Shown one piece after another: positions 10,061 through 21,991 of a stretch of 64,000 nt of DNA. The stretch spans positions 45,648,984-45,712,983 of the forward strand of contig OY744544.1 of the NCBI GenBank assembly GCA_963556195.1. Reading direction: 5' to 3'. Under the pieces are notes generated by a model. The model was not told the DNA's origin and did not search any database. It saw only the letters and a program-made list of their open reading frames with translations. The stretch comes from Sepiola atlantica. Its lineage: Eukaryota > Mollusca > Cephalopoda > Sepiida > Sepiolidae. The position numbers and the translations under genes were made by a program. How positions within the stretch are numbered: the stretch's first letter is position 1; each line of letters begins with the position of its first letter.

Positions 10061-11209
10061 TTTACTTAAAATTACGTCTTCTCATTCTTTTCTTTGAAAA
10101 AAAAAAAGAAGCAAAGTCCAATTCATTGTTTTCTTATGTACATCTTGCTTCATTCTTATGAAATCAAAACCATGCCCACTTTTACCGTAGATACTGAACC
10201 TAACAAAAATGTCAGGGAGTAATCCGGCATAACAACCGAGACCTAAAAAAAGAGGATTTGTACGTTTAGCTTTAATAAGTATGGATGTTTAAAAAGACAA
10301 TAATTAGAAACAAAAAACAACCGAGATCTGCAATGACGTGCAGCACACTGGCCGGTGAATCTGCCAGTACGCACCACATTACGTTTGCGTGTTTTCGATT
10401 TTTCAGCTAGATTATGTCCACATAACTTTTGAATTATGAAGTTTAAAATAAATAGGAAACACAGAAGAAATACATAAATTTTGGACAAAAACAAATTTTC
10501 TTTAATAAATATAAATGTTATGTAAACATAAGAAAACATTCCAAGACTTTTTTTTTAAATAAGATTAATAAATTTCTAATTACAAAATTTTAAAATTCCA
10601 TAACGTTAATTTTATTAACTTTTTTTAATATTAATAATAAAAAAATTGTATTAAAAAACATTCATTTGAGTATTTGAAAAAATGAAAAATTCATGATGTT
10701 AACTTTATGTAATGTATTTATCTAATATTACTTTTAAAAAGTTATTTTCACTATTAAATATTTCTATAAACAAATTGTTTTCTGTAAATAAACATATTTC
10801 AATAAAAGAAATCACTTTCCAGTTTTCCAAGATTGACCAATATTCTGATTATTGTCTTTTTGGACATCCATACTTATAAAAGCTAAAAGTACAAATTCTA
10901 TTTTTTGTTATGGCGCATTACCTGGCAGGGTTATAGCACAGAGAACTATTTACAAAAAAAATAAATTTGAACATAATTGATCCCGGCAACGCCGGGTCAG
11001 TACGCTTAGGATAGAAAGAAAAATGAAGAAAGTGAATGTATATAAAATCATACACAGTTGAGCCAATACCACAAAAAAGGCTCAACTTACAATCCAAAAA
11101 TAACCCTTTGGAAATGACAAAAACAAACAAACAACAAAACCCTGTAATAACTGAACTATGAGAAGGAAGCTAAGTATTATTTGATCCCTGTAACTGAAGT
11201 TATACATAG

Positions 11210-11210
<1 letters not shown>
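10061..11210. other. AT-rich stretch with one CCCGGC hairpin
   Basis: No gene is supported. At 10981-10994 CCCGGCAACGCCGGG-type sequence forms a GC-rich mini-palindrome in otherwise very AT-rich DNA; related sequences sit at the ends of D1 copies near 43022 and 50008. The 98-codon minus frame at 10243-10539 has no recognisable domain. Confidence 0.55.

Positions 11211-11262
<52 letters not shown>
11211..11262. repeat. (TA)n microsatellite
   Basis: Pure AT dinucleotide of about 50 bp. Confidence 0.95.
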
Positions 11263-11263
<1 letters not shown>

Positions 11264-12064
11264 CATGAATAATTTTGTTATGCTGCTTCATAAGAGTTTG
11301 ATGCTATCACATTCAGTCTTGAGATACATTCAATTTCAGGATTTATATTGCTTACATGAGATGGTCTTTTCGAAACAAGAATGCAAACAGGCAGAGAATG
11401 AATCATTCCTGAAAGTAAACAAATCCCATGTAATCCCTAAAAAAACATACCTGACAGAGCAACGATGAATAAGGGAGTTAAAAAAAGAATATAATGATGC
11501 AAAGCGATTCTACTTGTTCTTCTCAATCCAATATCAATTCGCCAAGTTTGAGCAACAGTGAATTTCAGATGTCATTTCGATAACAGCCAATCAACCTGTT
11601 CAGCCATTTTGTTTTTATTTGAATACAACTTAGTTTTTGATTTATTTCCTATTCATTTACCTTTTATCCTTTTTCTGGGCAAAATACTTTTTCATTCAAC
11701 ATATTATGTATGCAACTAATGGCAAACCAAATAGATTTGAACAAAGTGCATTAATAGTTATTATTAATTGCAGATAGTTTGCAGATAGAACACTTTTAAG
11801 AAGTGCTTGCCTCTCTCTGGTTGGGTTTCCGGGGAGTTTTATAAATTTATAGTATATTTGTGGTCTGTTTTGCTGTGCGTCTGTCCTAGGATTAATCGAA
11901 TCTCTATATCAAGATCAAGCATGATTTCATGGGAATCCAATGGTAAAAAAATGACTTATGAAGGTTTAATGAATCACAAAGAATGTATATTTATATAATA
12001 AAGTTATAGTTTCTGTTTGTCTGTCTGTTCACAAACTCTTTCTAGGATTTTGGAGGTAGACGCA

Positions 12065-12295
12065 CATCACCATATATATTCTAAAAGTAAATTGCCCAGG
12101 GTACTTGGAGAAGTATATTTCATTTTGATCAAAGAGGAAACAATAATAATATCGTGGACGATTTTATTTAATTTTATTCATAACTTGAAAATAGTGATGC
12201 ACACACCATAAGCGTATATATTCTGTAACTACATTGGCCAGAGTTATTATAGAGTAAGTATATTTCATTGTGATCAAAGAGTTTAGAACATTATC
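12065..12295 (+). repeat. Two diverged direct copies of ~75 bp
   Basis: CACCATATATATTCTAAAAG to TTTGATCAAAGAGG is repeated about 150 bp later as CACCATAAGCGTATATATTC to GTGATCAAAGAGTT. Both contain AAGTATATTTCATT. Non-coding. Confidence 0.6.
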
Positions 12296-12598
12296 GTAAG
12301 ATCTGTGTTCGTGCTTGACATCCATAAAAAGGAATGGCAGCGTTTTACTTTATAATTTGAAAATTATAGGAATTAAAAAATAAAAATATAAATAAGAGCA
12401 AGGGATCACGGGGGTCCTTATTGATTTTGCCGGTATGCCACCGAAACTTATTTCAATTAATGTCTCTCTACTTACACTCAATCAATGCTTCAACCCCAAA
12501 ATTGAAGATCACAAAATTTAAACAGGGTGAATAAAAAATGAATAATGACTGGGGGCAAAAAGACACCGGAGTCGCCATTCAATTCAGTAGCCATGGTA

Positions 12599-12600
<2 letters not shown>

Positions 12601-12648
<48 letters not shown>

Positions 12649-12739
12649 ACCCTACCAACGAAAGCTTGCAATTTTTTTTTTAAATAAATGAATTTTTCAT
12701 TTAAATTGCACCTTGTGTTGATTTTTAAAATATTTCACT

Positions 12740-12821
<82 letters not shown>
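12601..12821. repeat. Two (TA)n tracts 96 bp apart
   Basis: Tracts at 12601-12646 and 12743-12821 flank a 96-bp AT-rich spacer. Such paired tracts can extrude as a large cruciform. Confidence 0.9.
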
Positions 12822-12825
<4 letters not shown>

Positions 12826-13753
12826 TAAATTTATCTTCAATCATCTTAAGTATTCTGACATGATGATAGCGAATAAAAAGCAATAGACATAATAAATTGC
12901 TTTTTTTAAGTCAGTTCACCTAAAAAATATTCACAAGGGGAAGTGTAAAAGAACTGTTTGTTTTGAAATTTAAAATTCTTTTAACTTTTAAAATGTTCAA
13001 TGGATAAATAAAGAGAACAATTAATGTTCGATTTCGTGATAAATTAACTTTTGGAATAGGGGAATAAAAAATAAATCATCTGTTTTGAATGGAAATAACT
13101 TCGATTGAAAAAACATCATTTTGCAATCAGGTTGCTAAAGAAATGTTATTTCAATAAACTGTTTAAAACAAAATTAATTGGAGAAAATGTCTACCGGCAA
13201 AAAGCTTATAAAACATCCTTTTGACAAAAATATCATTTACAAAACAGTCATTGCCAAAAAAGCATTATACACGAAAGTTAACTCTTGGCATATTAAACAT
13301 TTTTTTTTTAAACCGATCATATAGGTTTGAAAACATTTTGGAATATGTTTTTGTTATAATAGAAACATTATTATAGGAATTTCCTAACAAAATCTTAATT
13401 TTCCTCTTTTTTTACTATTATTTATAATAATCGATGATTAATTCCATCCATTGAAAATTTTTTTTTTAAAGAACTGTTTTTCTTGTTATCATGAAAAAGA
13501 AAATTATAAAAGAAAAAAAATGAAATCGCTTCAATATGTGCGTGTCTAGAATTTATATTATTGCTTTCTGGCAAATTATAATAGCAAATTTGTTGTTTCC
13601 AAACTCCTCCAGCCATCTCAGCATTTTTCTTGCATACAAATATCTCAAAGGTTATTGACAATGCAGAATTAAAAAAAAATGGAAAGATTGAATGGATGGG
13701 TCGATAAAGTATTTCAAGAGAACGAAACGTTGTTGTAAAGATATATATCAAAC
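12822..13753. other. Unannotated AT-rich stretch
   Basis: Very AT-rich. The minus 109-codon frame near 13422-13751 is low-complexity (F/N/I-rich) with no domain I recognise. Confidence 0.5.
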
Positions 13754-14830
13754 TCTAACAAGACATCATATCCAGTATTGCACTCAGGTCTGGGCTCAAG
13801 TGTCTAGACATGGAAATTAGAATGTAATATTGAGATTGGAAGGCATACAAAAAGAGTGAGAAAACTAATAAACAGGGTAAAAGATTATTTATAGGAAGAG
13901 ACAGGAAAATGAGGATTAACTACTTTACTGAAGAGAAGAATGAGATTTGATTTAATTGAAACTTTCAAAATAATTAATGGCATTTAATTCAATTGAAAAT
14001 TTCAAAATAATTAATGGCATTTAATTTAATTGAAACTTTCAAAATAATTAATGGCATTTAATTTAATTGCAACTTTCAAAATATATAATGGCATTTAATT
14101 TAATTGAAACTTTCAAAATATATAATGGCATTTAATTTAATTGCAACTTTCAAAATATATAATGGCATTTAATTTAATTGAAACTTTCAAAATATATAAT
14201 GGCATTTAATTTAATTGAAACTTTCAAAATATATAATGGCATTTAATTTAATTGAAACTTTCAAAATATATAATGGCATTTAATTTAATTGAAACTTTCA
14301 AAATATATAATGGCATTTAATTTAATTGAAACTTTCAAAATAATTAATGGCATTTAATTTAATTGAAACTTTCAAAATAATTAATGGCATTTAATTTAAT
14401 TGAAACTTTCAAAATATATAATGGCATTTAATTTAATTGAAACTTTCAAAATATATAATGGCATTTAATTTAATTGAAACTTTCAAAATATATAATGGCA
14501 TTTAATTTAATTGAAACTTTCAAAATATATAATGGCATTTAATTTAATTGAAACTTTCAAAATAATTAATAGCATTTCTAATTTTCATGGTGGATACTTT
14601 TAAAATATTTATCTTCGATCTGGAAAGTTATTTATTGTCAAGGCAGATTTAAAAAAACTAAATCCATTAACCAGTTGATTTTTTTTGCTAACTGAGTTAT
14701 ATATTTTTGGAAGAAGTTACCAGATCAGATTGCGAACAGCAATAGATTTTAAAATAGAATTGGATAAATTCAGAAATAATGGTTAAAAAAATATTCTGAG
14801 AGCATTTTTGGGAACTATCGGATGAAGTAT
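13754..14830 (+). pseudogene. L2/CR1-like LINE C-terminus interrupted by its own satellite
   Basis: The plus strand reads TRHHIQYCTQVWAQVSRHGN, then after a stop and a +1 shift RVRKLINRVKDY, GLTTLLKRRMRFDLIETFKI and INGI. This follows the L2/CR1 pattern (R-P-x-L-E-Y-C-x-Q-x-W, K-L-I-x-G-L, L-x-x-R-R-x-R-G-D-L-I-x-x-F-K-I). After 17 tandem copies of a 37-bp segment the C-terminal tail resumes: FHGGYF, YFWKKLPDQIANSN, then IDFKIELDKFRNNG. Several stops and frame changes; dead copy. No 5' part is present. Confidence 0.8.
13949..14576 (+). repeat. 37-bp satellite inside LINE coding sequence, 17 units
   Basis: The unit is GAAACTTTCAAAATATATAA then TGGCATTTAATTTAATT, with starts every 37 bp from 13958 to 14550. 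The first unit is the LINE coding stretch for L-I-E-T-F-K-I-I-N-G, and the last leads back into LINE-like sequence. Variants are TAATTAAT versus TATATAAT and GAAACT versus GCAACT. Since 37 is not a multiple of 3, the frame is not kept. Confidence 0.95.
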
Positions 14831-14966
14831 TTAACAGCCTTTGATCTGCTTATTGATAGTGTCTTATTAATCGTGTAAATGTTGGGTGTAATGATTTTTA
14901 TTTTTTATTTAAGAGTTCAATTAAGAAGATAATTAAAAAGAGATATGTCCGAACAGGCACAACAGA

Positions 14967-15083
<117 letters not shown>

Positions 15084-15439
15084 CTAGTGGTGATGGGATG
15101 TATATGAAAGAATGTTGATACTGGTTTCTAAGGAACATTTTTTCTATTATTTTTGTGATATTCTTGTAATCATATTTGTTCCTTCCCCCCAAAAAATGAA
15201 TTATGCAAAATGTACTTTACCAACTTTTACAAAATTTACCGTAATCATGGCAAATGAGCCAAAAAATAATGATAGCAATTTTGGCATTGATCCGAGAAGA
15301 TGTATGGATTCGGGAATTTTTAATATATTCATTTTATTTTTTGCAAAAGTTGGCATATACCTGGTTTCATGCGTATGTTTACATGACCGGAAGTTATTCG
15401 AATTTAAAATTATGTTTTTCATAAAATCGTTGAAATTAA
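15084..15439. other. Unannotated stretch
   Basis: A plus frame of 124 codons (15112-15486) overlaps the start of a duplicated repeat and has no recognisable domain; I do not call it a gene. Confidence 0.45.
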
Positions 15440-15895
15440 AACTTTTGAATATATATAAGAAAACTGTAAAACGAAAACAGAAATGAATTGTTAAAAATAT
15501 TAATTTATTAGAAGGTGTTTATAAAATTATTATGCTAATGAAGCATCGGGATGACTGTGTTTACGCAGTGTTCTGTTGGCTATATATAATGTATTTGAAC
15601 ATGCTTAAATGTATAATTGAATTAAATAAACGTAAGGTGTTTTGATATAAACATAGGATCAATAGAAAAATATTTCGCATTTATTCATTTACATATATGT
15701 TTATATATTTTGTATGCACAGGATTAATTCCTAAACTAATTAACTGATCATATAGACGATATTTAGTTTAATTGAGTTTATGCAAATAGGGGGGGGGGGA
15801 TAAAAAGAGAATTGAACCTATACGTGAAAATTTAGATAACTTTGATTTTTTTGAAATTTTAACAATATATATTAGACATCAATTAATAAATATTT
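15440..15895 (+). repeat. Duplicated segment, copy 1 (partner 20335-20835)
   Basis: From ATATATAAGAAAACTGTAAA to AATTAATAAATATT this segment matches 20335-20835 at high identity, including TTTACGCAGTG, TTGGCTATATATAATG and a G-run before ATAAAAAG. The second copy has a (TA)n tract inserted. It carries the head of dispersed repeat D2. Confidence 0.9.
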
Positions 15896-16255
15896 CCCAA
15901 ATTTCAATTTCTTTGGAGTATTTTACATGAGTTTTAGGGGGCATGAATTGAAAATTAAAATATATCATATTTACATTAGATTTTATCTATAGTCATTAGA
16001 CACCAATTAAGCAAGATTCCCTGAAATTCATTTTCGTCTTAAGACCCTTTAAGCTAAAGCCGTAAATTTAAACACTTTCCATAGTCAAAATGATGTCATG
16101 GATTTTGATAAAAATTGGAATAAGGATGTTTACATAAGGTTTAGTATCATTATAACTTGATTTTAATCTTTTATGTTTTCTTACAGGAGACATAAAAGTG
16201 GTGTAAAACTGCTCTTTTAGGGGAATTAATTTTACTCGTTCTGAGACGCGTATTC
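15700..16255 (+). repeat. Dispersed repeat D2, longest copy
   Basis: Landmarks are CTAATTAACTGATCATATAG, GTGAAAATTTAGATAACTTT, ATTAGACACCAATTAAGCAA, GATTCCCTGAA, GGATTTTGATAAAAATTGGA and ACATAAAAGTGGTGTAAAAC. The same order recurs at 26905-27440 and 36435-36965, with partial or reverse copies at 20630-20835, 23735-23965 and 36225-36360. No coding frame is conserved, so it looks like a non-autonomous element of 500-600 bp. It ends at TTCTTCTAG plus (TA)n. Confidence 0.8.
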
Positions 16256-16260
16256 TTCTA

Positions 16261-16261
<1 letters not shown>

Positions 16262-16290
<29 letters not shown>
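16262..16290. repeat. (TA)n at the D2 end
   Basis: Short TA tract immediately after GTATTCTTCTAG; the same ATTCTTCTAG-(TA)n junction occurs at 61397-61424. Confidence 0.9.
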
Positions 16291-16292
<2 letters not shown>

Positions 16293-16448
16293 TCCACACA
16301 CAATCTCATACTGTAAATGCTGACGAGAGCATGGCATGCACGTATGCACATACTTAAGTAAGTAATATGACAGTAAGAAGGTAAAATTTCCTTCAGTTCT
16401 TATGCTTATTCAGGGGGAATGAGAAACATGACTTTCATGTCAGATATC

Positions 16449-16616
<168 letters not shown>

Positions 16617-16657
16617 GTGGATCTTTTTACATGATTTGTTGCAACAAACATGTTGCA

Positions 16658-16661
<4 letters not shown>

Positions 16662-16729
<68 letters not shown>

Positions 16730-16752
16730 TATGTGTGTGTGTGTGTGTGTGT
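16662..16752. repeat. (TA)n(TG)n compound microsatellite
   Basis: About 70 bp of TA with one ATACATAT interruption, followed by about 10 TG units. Confidence 0.95.
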
Positions 16753-16974
16753 ACATGCTTGGGAAATCGGTTGTAATTCTATTTCAGATGGAAAGTATTA
16801 TTTTGCGTTGTAGTCGATACGTGCGCTCAAAGACTTACTGGCCCGAAAGTATATTGAGGTGGAGAAGCCATAACAAATATAATAATGTACCAAATGCTTT
16901 GTGTTCCCATCCATTTTTTGTACAAATATATTTGCTAATAAATAACAGTGTACAAAAATAAAGAAAAGAAACCT

Positions 16975-17200
16975 TGATATAATGAGTATAATAATGTATT
17001 GAGAAAGGGAAAGATAGAGTGAATGAGAATATGAATATGAGAGAGAGATGAGTGAGAGAGTATATAACACAGAAAGTGCAAAAGGGAGGGAGAGGCCGAA
17101 AGACACAGACAGAGACAGAGAGAGGGAAAGAGTGAATGTGATTGAGTGAATCCCAAAGTGAGAAAGAGATTACAAGGGAGAGAGAGAGGGGGGGGGGAGG
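16975..17200. repeat. Purine-rich GA low-complexity tract
   Basis: Degenerate GAGA/GAGT-rich sequence about 220 bp long, ending in a G9 run. The overlapping minus frames (LSLSLS-type) are artefacts of its composition. Confidence 0.8.
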
Positions 17201-17639
17201 TATTCTTCTATATATAAAAAGTAAATATACAATATAAAAAGACGACCCTGCCAGACACACGGACAGACATCTAAGGAAAAGGAAGTAGATACCAACAAGA
17301 CATACAAATGAGTATGAGGTAAATAAATTTAAATAAATAATTGATAAAAAAAAGGCTGTATGTCATGAAAAGGTTCATATTTAATAGGAAAAGATTTGGG
17401 CAATTTAGAACACACAAGAGAAAGAAAATGTTTTGAGCGAAAACAAAAAAATGCGTATCATCGTGGGGCTAAGTTAAAATCTTATTGATTCACTAATGCT
17501 CTTGAGAAAGGCATTAAACCATAATTTCCCCCGATATTCGTAAAATAGAAAGTTCTCTTCAATTAATCGTATAAAACAGGTGAATATAGAAAGTAATAAT
17601 AATACTACTAAAATGATAACTTGTAGTAAGTTGATGTTG
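17201..17639. other. Unannotated stretch
   Basis: AT-rich sequence with no supported gene. GACGACCCTGCCAGACAC near 17240 stands out in GC content but I cannot assign it. Confidence 0.45.
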
Positions 17640-17965
17640 ATAATGATGATGACAATGATGTTGACAATGATGATGAATGACAATGAATTATATGTGTATA
17701 TGTCAATGATGTTGACAATGATGATGAATGACAGTGAATTATATGTGTATATGTCAATGATGTTCACAATGATGTTGACAATGATGATGAATGACAATGA
17801 ATTATATGTGTATATGTCAATGATGTTGACAATGATGATGAATGGCAGTGAATTATATGTGTATATGTCAATGATGTTGACAATGATGTTGACAATGATG
17901 ATGAATCACAAGTAATTATATGTGTATATGACAATGATGTTGACAATGATGATGAATGCAGAGAA
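17640..17965 (+). repeat. Alternating 51/63-bp tandem repeat
   Basis: AATTATATGTGTATATGTCA recurs at 17686, 17737, 17800, 17851 and 17914, with spacings of 51, 63, 51 and 63 bp. The longer unit has one extra 12-bp TGATGTTGACAA-type step, so a 114-bp two-unit block has been duplicated. Both lengths are multiples of 3, which keeps a plus frame open (MMLTMMMNDSELYVYMS). Confidence 0.9.
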
Positions 17966-17994
17966 AGAAAAAAAAATGATAATTACAATGAGCT

Positions 17995-18120
17995 GGTGGA
18001 AAAACAAGAGAGAAAAGGTTGACACTGAGTGGCGAAGACGTCCTGTGTTTTGTGCCCTTGGTGGGGCTCGGTTGGGAACCGACTGTACATATTGAAAATT
18101 TTGTTTAGTTTTAGGCAAAT

Positions 18121-18186
<66 letters not shown>

Positions 18187-18550
18187 GGAAATTATTGACA
18201 GTGGTTGTAGCTAGACAAGGTTTTGTTGTGAATGTTTTACAAGGGGCGGCATACAATGAAACTCAGTCGAGCACATGAAAATAACGATAGAGTAGAGAAA
18301 GACTAGCAACATCTCTTCTGTGAGAAAGAGGTAGCAGGGAGGAGAAGAGGACACTGCTCACTAGATTTCGAAGTCGGTTTTGTACTCTGTCAAGGCAGGA
18401 GAGAGATCTGAGTGGTACCTCTCCAAATGTGGAAACAGTACTCCATCTTAGGTGGTATTTGGCTCTTATACAGGTAAAGAGGATTGTATTAGGAATGAGA
18501 TTACTCTGGAGGGGTAGAATGATACAACCCTAACTTTACAGATATTTGTA
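17995..18550 (-). pseudogene. Family B LINE C-terminus with internal (CT)n expansion
   Basis: Minus strand from 18550: KMEYCFHIW, CLDRVQNRLRNLVSSVLFSS, LPLSHRRDVASLSLLYRYFH, then CLATTTVNNFR and, beyond about 60 bp of (CT)n, LPKTKQNF. Family members at 63175 and 47533 show the same motifs, and 47533 has VPKTKWNF directly after a short pyrimidine stretch. The microsatellite therefore grew inside the coding region between the TTTVNNF and PKTK motifs. Several frame breaks; dead copy. Confidence 0.8.
18121..18184. repeat. (GA)n inside LINE sequence
   Basis: About 30 GA units bounded on both sides by recognisable LINE sequence read on the minus strand. Confidence 0.95.
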
Positions 18551-18969
18551 TGCAAAAAACTTAGGGCCACCATGTTACATTATGTTTGAGTTAACATGCT
18601 ATAAAACAAACAACCCAAAGAATCTTAACAACATGTTTCGGGGATAAACTAAAATGGAAAAAGAATTTCACTATGAAATGAAATTGAGTCGAATTGCATG
18701 AAATAAATAAAAGTGAATTGTAATTGATGCAGAGAATAAAATCAATAGATAAAAAATACCAGATTGCAATTCAATAATTCTTCTGGTGAAATAATACGAG
18801 AAAAAAAGGCTAAAATAAAAAGCAAAGTCAAATTTAATGGGAGATGAAGAGAAAAAAATGATTTGATAGAAAAAGAATTCAAACAAAAAAGAAGAATAAA
18901 GATCTTAAAATGTTCTTTTTTTTTGTAAAAATAGTGTTTTATACATTCATGCATCTCTACAAGAGATTC
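18551..18969. other. Unannotated AT-rich stretch
   Basis: No supported gene; the minus frames here are F/S/I-rich and low-complexity. Confidence 0.45.
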
Positions 18970-19310
18970 TGTCAGTTGGTCTGTCACACTTAAGTTTTAA
19001 ACAGCATTTTCGTCTGTCGGTCACAAACTGTGTTTTTGGTTGGCTTGCCATTGTTAAATTTGATATAGTATTTTCGTCGGTCTGTCATGCTTAAGTTTGA
19101 AATAGTATTTTGGTTGGTCTGTCATGCTGAAGTTTAAAATATGATTTTGCCAATCTGTAATACTTAAGTTTGAAATAGCATTTTCACTGGTCTGTCATAG
19201 CTAAGTTTGAAAAGCATTTTGGTTGGTCTGTCACACTTAAGTTTGAAATAGCATTGCCCTCGCTAAACGTGCAGATTGAATGGACGCATCTTAAGAATGA
19301 GTTCCGTTCG
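18970..19310 (+). repeat. Degenerate ~38-bp array related to the 73-bp satellite
   Basis: The TTAAGTTTGAAATAGCATTT-GGTCTGTCA core recurs about seven times with spacing of 35-38 bp (one 62). It ends in TCGCTAAACGTGC and GACGCATCTTAAGAAT, the terminus also seen after the 73-bp satellite at 34625-34668. A third short stretch of the core lies at 47090-47232. Confidence 0.8.
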
Positions 19311-19938
19311 TTAGGGTTGTTTTTTGTTTTTTGTTTTTTGTTTTTCTGTTTCAATAGAATTTCTTTGTGAAAAATAAGATAAAATCTCAAACAATTCCAG
19401 CTGTGGAATTACTGATTGTATCAATAAGAAATTGATAAAAGCTAAAAAGAATTTGCTAAAGATTTATTTAGGATTTAAATAATGTCCAAAGACAGGATAT
19501 AGAAAGAGTGTTTGCATATTTTATAAAATTTGATTTCTAAGCGTATATGTGTGTGCGTGTGCGTGTGTGTGTGTGCGTGTGTGTGTGTGATATTGGTGGA
19601 GAAGAAACTATAAGATTTTATTCAGATTTGTAATAAATAACTTGAATGCTGTTCTTTAAAGCTGAATCTGTCAATTGAAGAAATAATTTTATTTCTCAAT
19701 ATTTCAGCAAACAAATTCTAGCAACATGTGCATATAATTGCTCAGAAATGACCATAGACAAGTTATTTTATGTTTGTGTTTGATCTGCCTAGTTATATGT
19801 TAGTGAATGTTGAGTCCCCATAATTGAGGACAAATTATCATTCGCTGGATACATGGTTTCTAAATCTCAGAAAAAATCCCTATGGAATCTTTTCACCAAA
19901 AATTAAAGATATCACCATGCGACTCTGCTTTAAGATGA
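19311..19938. repeat. Unannotated stretch with (TG)n
   Basis: Contains a GTTTTTT run (19317-19345) and a degenerate (TG)n tract at 19547-19590. No gene seen. Confidence 0.6.
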
Positions 19939-19962
19939 CCCTGACCCTAACCCTAACCCTAA
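19939..19962. repeat. Interstitial telomere-type repeat
   Basis: CCCTGA followed by three CCCTAA units. The C-rich strand is on plus. TTAGGG is the telomere repeat of molluscs and vertebrates among others. It is short and internal, so a repair scar or an old fusion remnant is likelier than a chromosome end. Confidence 0.8.
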
Positions 19963-20185
19963 CACCGATTGTGTTGGTTTGAATATGTAAACTTTACTGA
20001 TGAGTGGATAAATTTATGTACCAAGATTGCAACCCATAATAGATCTAGTAAGTCCTGGGAAGAGTTGATCAGGATGAGCTGAAAGCCTGGGACCTGGACC
20101 AAAACCTATCTATGAAACAAATACTCTGTAGAGAAACTTTAAAAGATGTTACCAAAATGTCAAATTAAAAGATGTTAAACCAGAT

Positions 20186-20187
20186 GT

Positions 20188-20248
<61 letters not shown>
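20186..20248. repeat. (GAT)n microsatellite
   Basis: About 20 perfect GAT/ATG units. Confidence 0.95.
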
Positions 20249-20334
20249 ATAAGACAATGCTTCAAAAAATGAGAATGCCAATAAAAAAATATTGCTAATT
20301 GAATTTTGTTTCAAAAAGAAAGATTTTTATTTAA

Positions 20335-20578
20335 ATATATATAAGAAAACTGTAAAACGAAAATAGAAATGAATTGTTCAGAATATCAATTTATTAGAAG
20401 GTGTTTATAAAATTATTATGCTAATGATGCATCGGGATGAATGTGTTTACGCAGTGTTTTGTTGGCTATATATAATGTATTTGAAAATACTTAAATGTAT
20501 AATTGAATTAAATAAACATAAGGTGTTTTGATATAAACATAGTTAGGATAAATAGAAAAATATTTCGCATTTATTCAA

Positions 20579-20629
<51 letters not shown>

Positions 20630-20835
20630 GTTTATATATTTTGAATGTACAGGATTAATTCCTAAACTAATAAACCGATCATATGGACGATATTTAGTTT
20701 AATTTAGTTTATGCAAATGCGGGGGGGGGGGGATAAAAAGGGAGTTGAACCCATACGTGAAAATTTAGATAACTTTGATTTTTTTGAAATTTTAACAATA
20801 TATATTAGACATTAATTAATAAATATCCCCCAAAT
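20335..20835 (+). repeat. Duplicated segment, copy 2, with D2 head
   Basis: High-identity partner of 15440-15895. It differs by a (TA)n tract (20579-20624) near the TTTGCATTTATTC region, a longer G-run (about 12, near 20720) and a few substitutions. It ends at AATAAATATCCCCCAAAT, where the copy-1 element continues. Confidence 0.9.
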
Positions 20836-21617
20836 AAACATCTTTATTTTTAAAAATTGAATAAATAGTTTGAATAGAGAATATTCACAATTTATTATTT
20901 CAGTTACAATTTTCCTTGTTTCTTTTTACAGTGAAATTAATATAATTAATGAAATGATGCATGTAAATAAAATAATATTTTGTTAATATAATTCATGGAA
21001 GTCCGTAACCACAAAATGATTAAAATCCATTATTAGAAAAGGTCGTCAAGACGATTTCCATATGAAACATTGACCTCAATAGTAGAATTTTGCAAGAAAT
21101 ATTTGCTGTCTTTTTTGTTGAAATATAAATTCGGTTTGATTCAGATTTGCTCCTAAATTCGTAAAATGCTAGAAACAATGTTAGAAAAATGACCAAGATC
21201 TTTTTTTTTAAATAGCCATTACTCTACAATCTACAAGCATAAAGTCCAAAGTAAAAAGAAACAAAACCTTAAAAACTAGAGTTAAGATGTCGCTTCCTTT
21301 CACAAGTCTCTGCTGTAAGGAGTTAAACTTGCAAGTCTCTACCCGAACACAATTCAGAGGCAACGGCCATAACTTTAACATCGTCAATAAGTCAACAAAA
21401 TAAACAAAGGGCATTCATCAATTTACGAGTTTTTACTTACGGTTGAAACTGTTCTTTGTTCAGTAATGAGCAGAAATTAGAATGTGTTTTCATCATGCAC
21501 GAGATCCACTTTTCTATAACTTGCAACATCGAACCATAGTGTTAAATTTAACATTAAAATATCAATAACATTGGTGCGCCTTAAGATGTCACCCTAGTCA
21601 GCCTTATGGATAACTAG
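20836..21617. other. Unannotated AT-rich stretch
   Basis: No supported gene or RNA. ORFs are below 70 codons with no recognisable motif. Confidence 0.45.
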
Positions 21618-21780
21618 ATGTACCTATCCGGTGTTGCCTGCTAATGTTTTAATTTCTTTTCAAAAATAATTTTTGTTTAAAACAGGAAAGTAACTATGTA
21701 TTGACGAATACAGAATTATGTCCCTTTTTTAAAGATGGCGTCCGTATGAAAATAATTCTGACCTGAACAAAATATGTTTT
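21618..21780 (+). repeat. Dispersed repeat D3, copy 1
   Basis: Starts with TAGATGTACCTATCCGGTGT, similar to the CCGG ends of D1. It contains ACGAATACAGAATTATGTCC and AAAGATGGCGTCCGTATGAA, whose reverse complement occurs at about 60660-60725 (CATATGGACGCCATCTTAAA). Non-coding. Confidence 0.6.
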
Positions 21781-21991
21781 TGAATGAATTAAATTGAAGT
21801 ATATGTTATTGTTCTTAACAACATACTGCAACGATCCACCAAAAGAACTGATGAACCAGAATCAAATATTGATTTCATAGGAAGAAAACTATCGATGACA
21901 AAAATCGAGAAAGATCCTCTTGAGATTGTGAGAAAGAAAATTCTATATTAGAAGATATGCCACTAATCACACATCACGCGTATGTTTCTAT

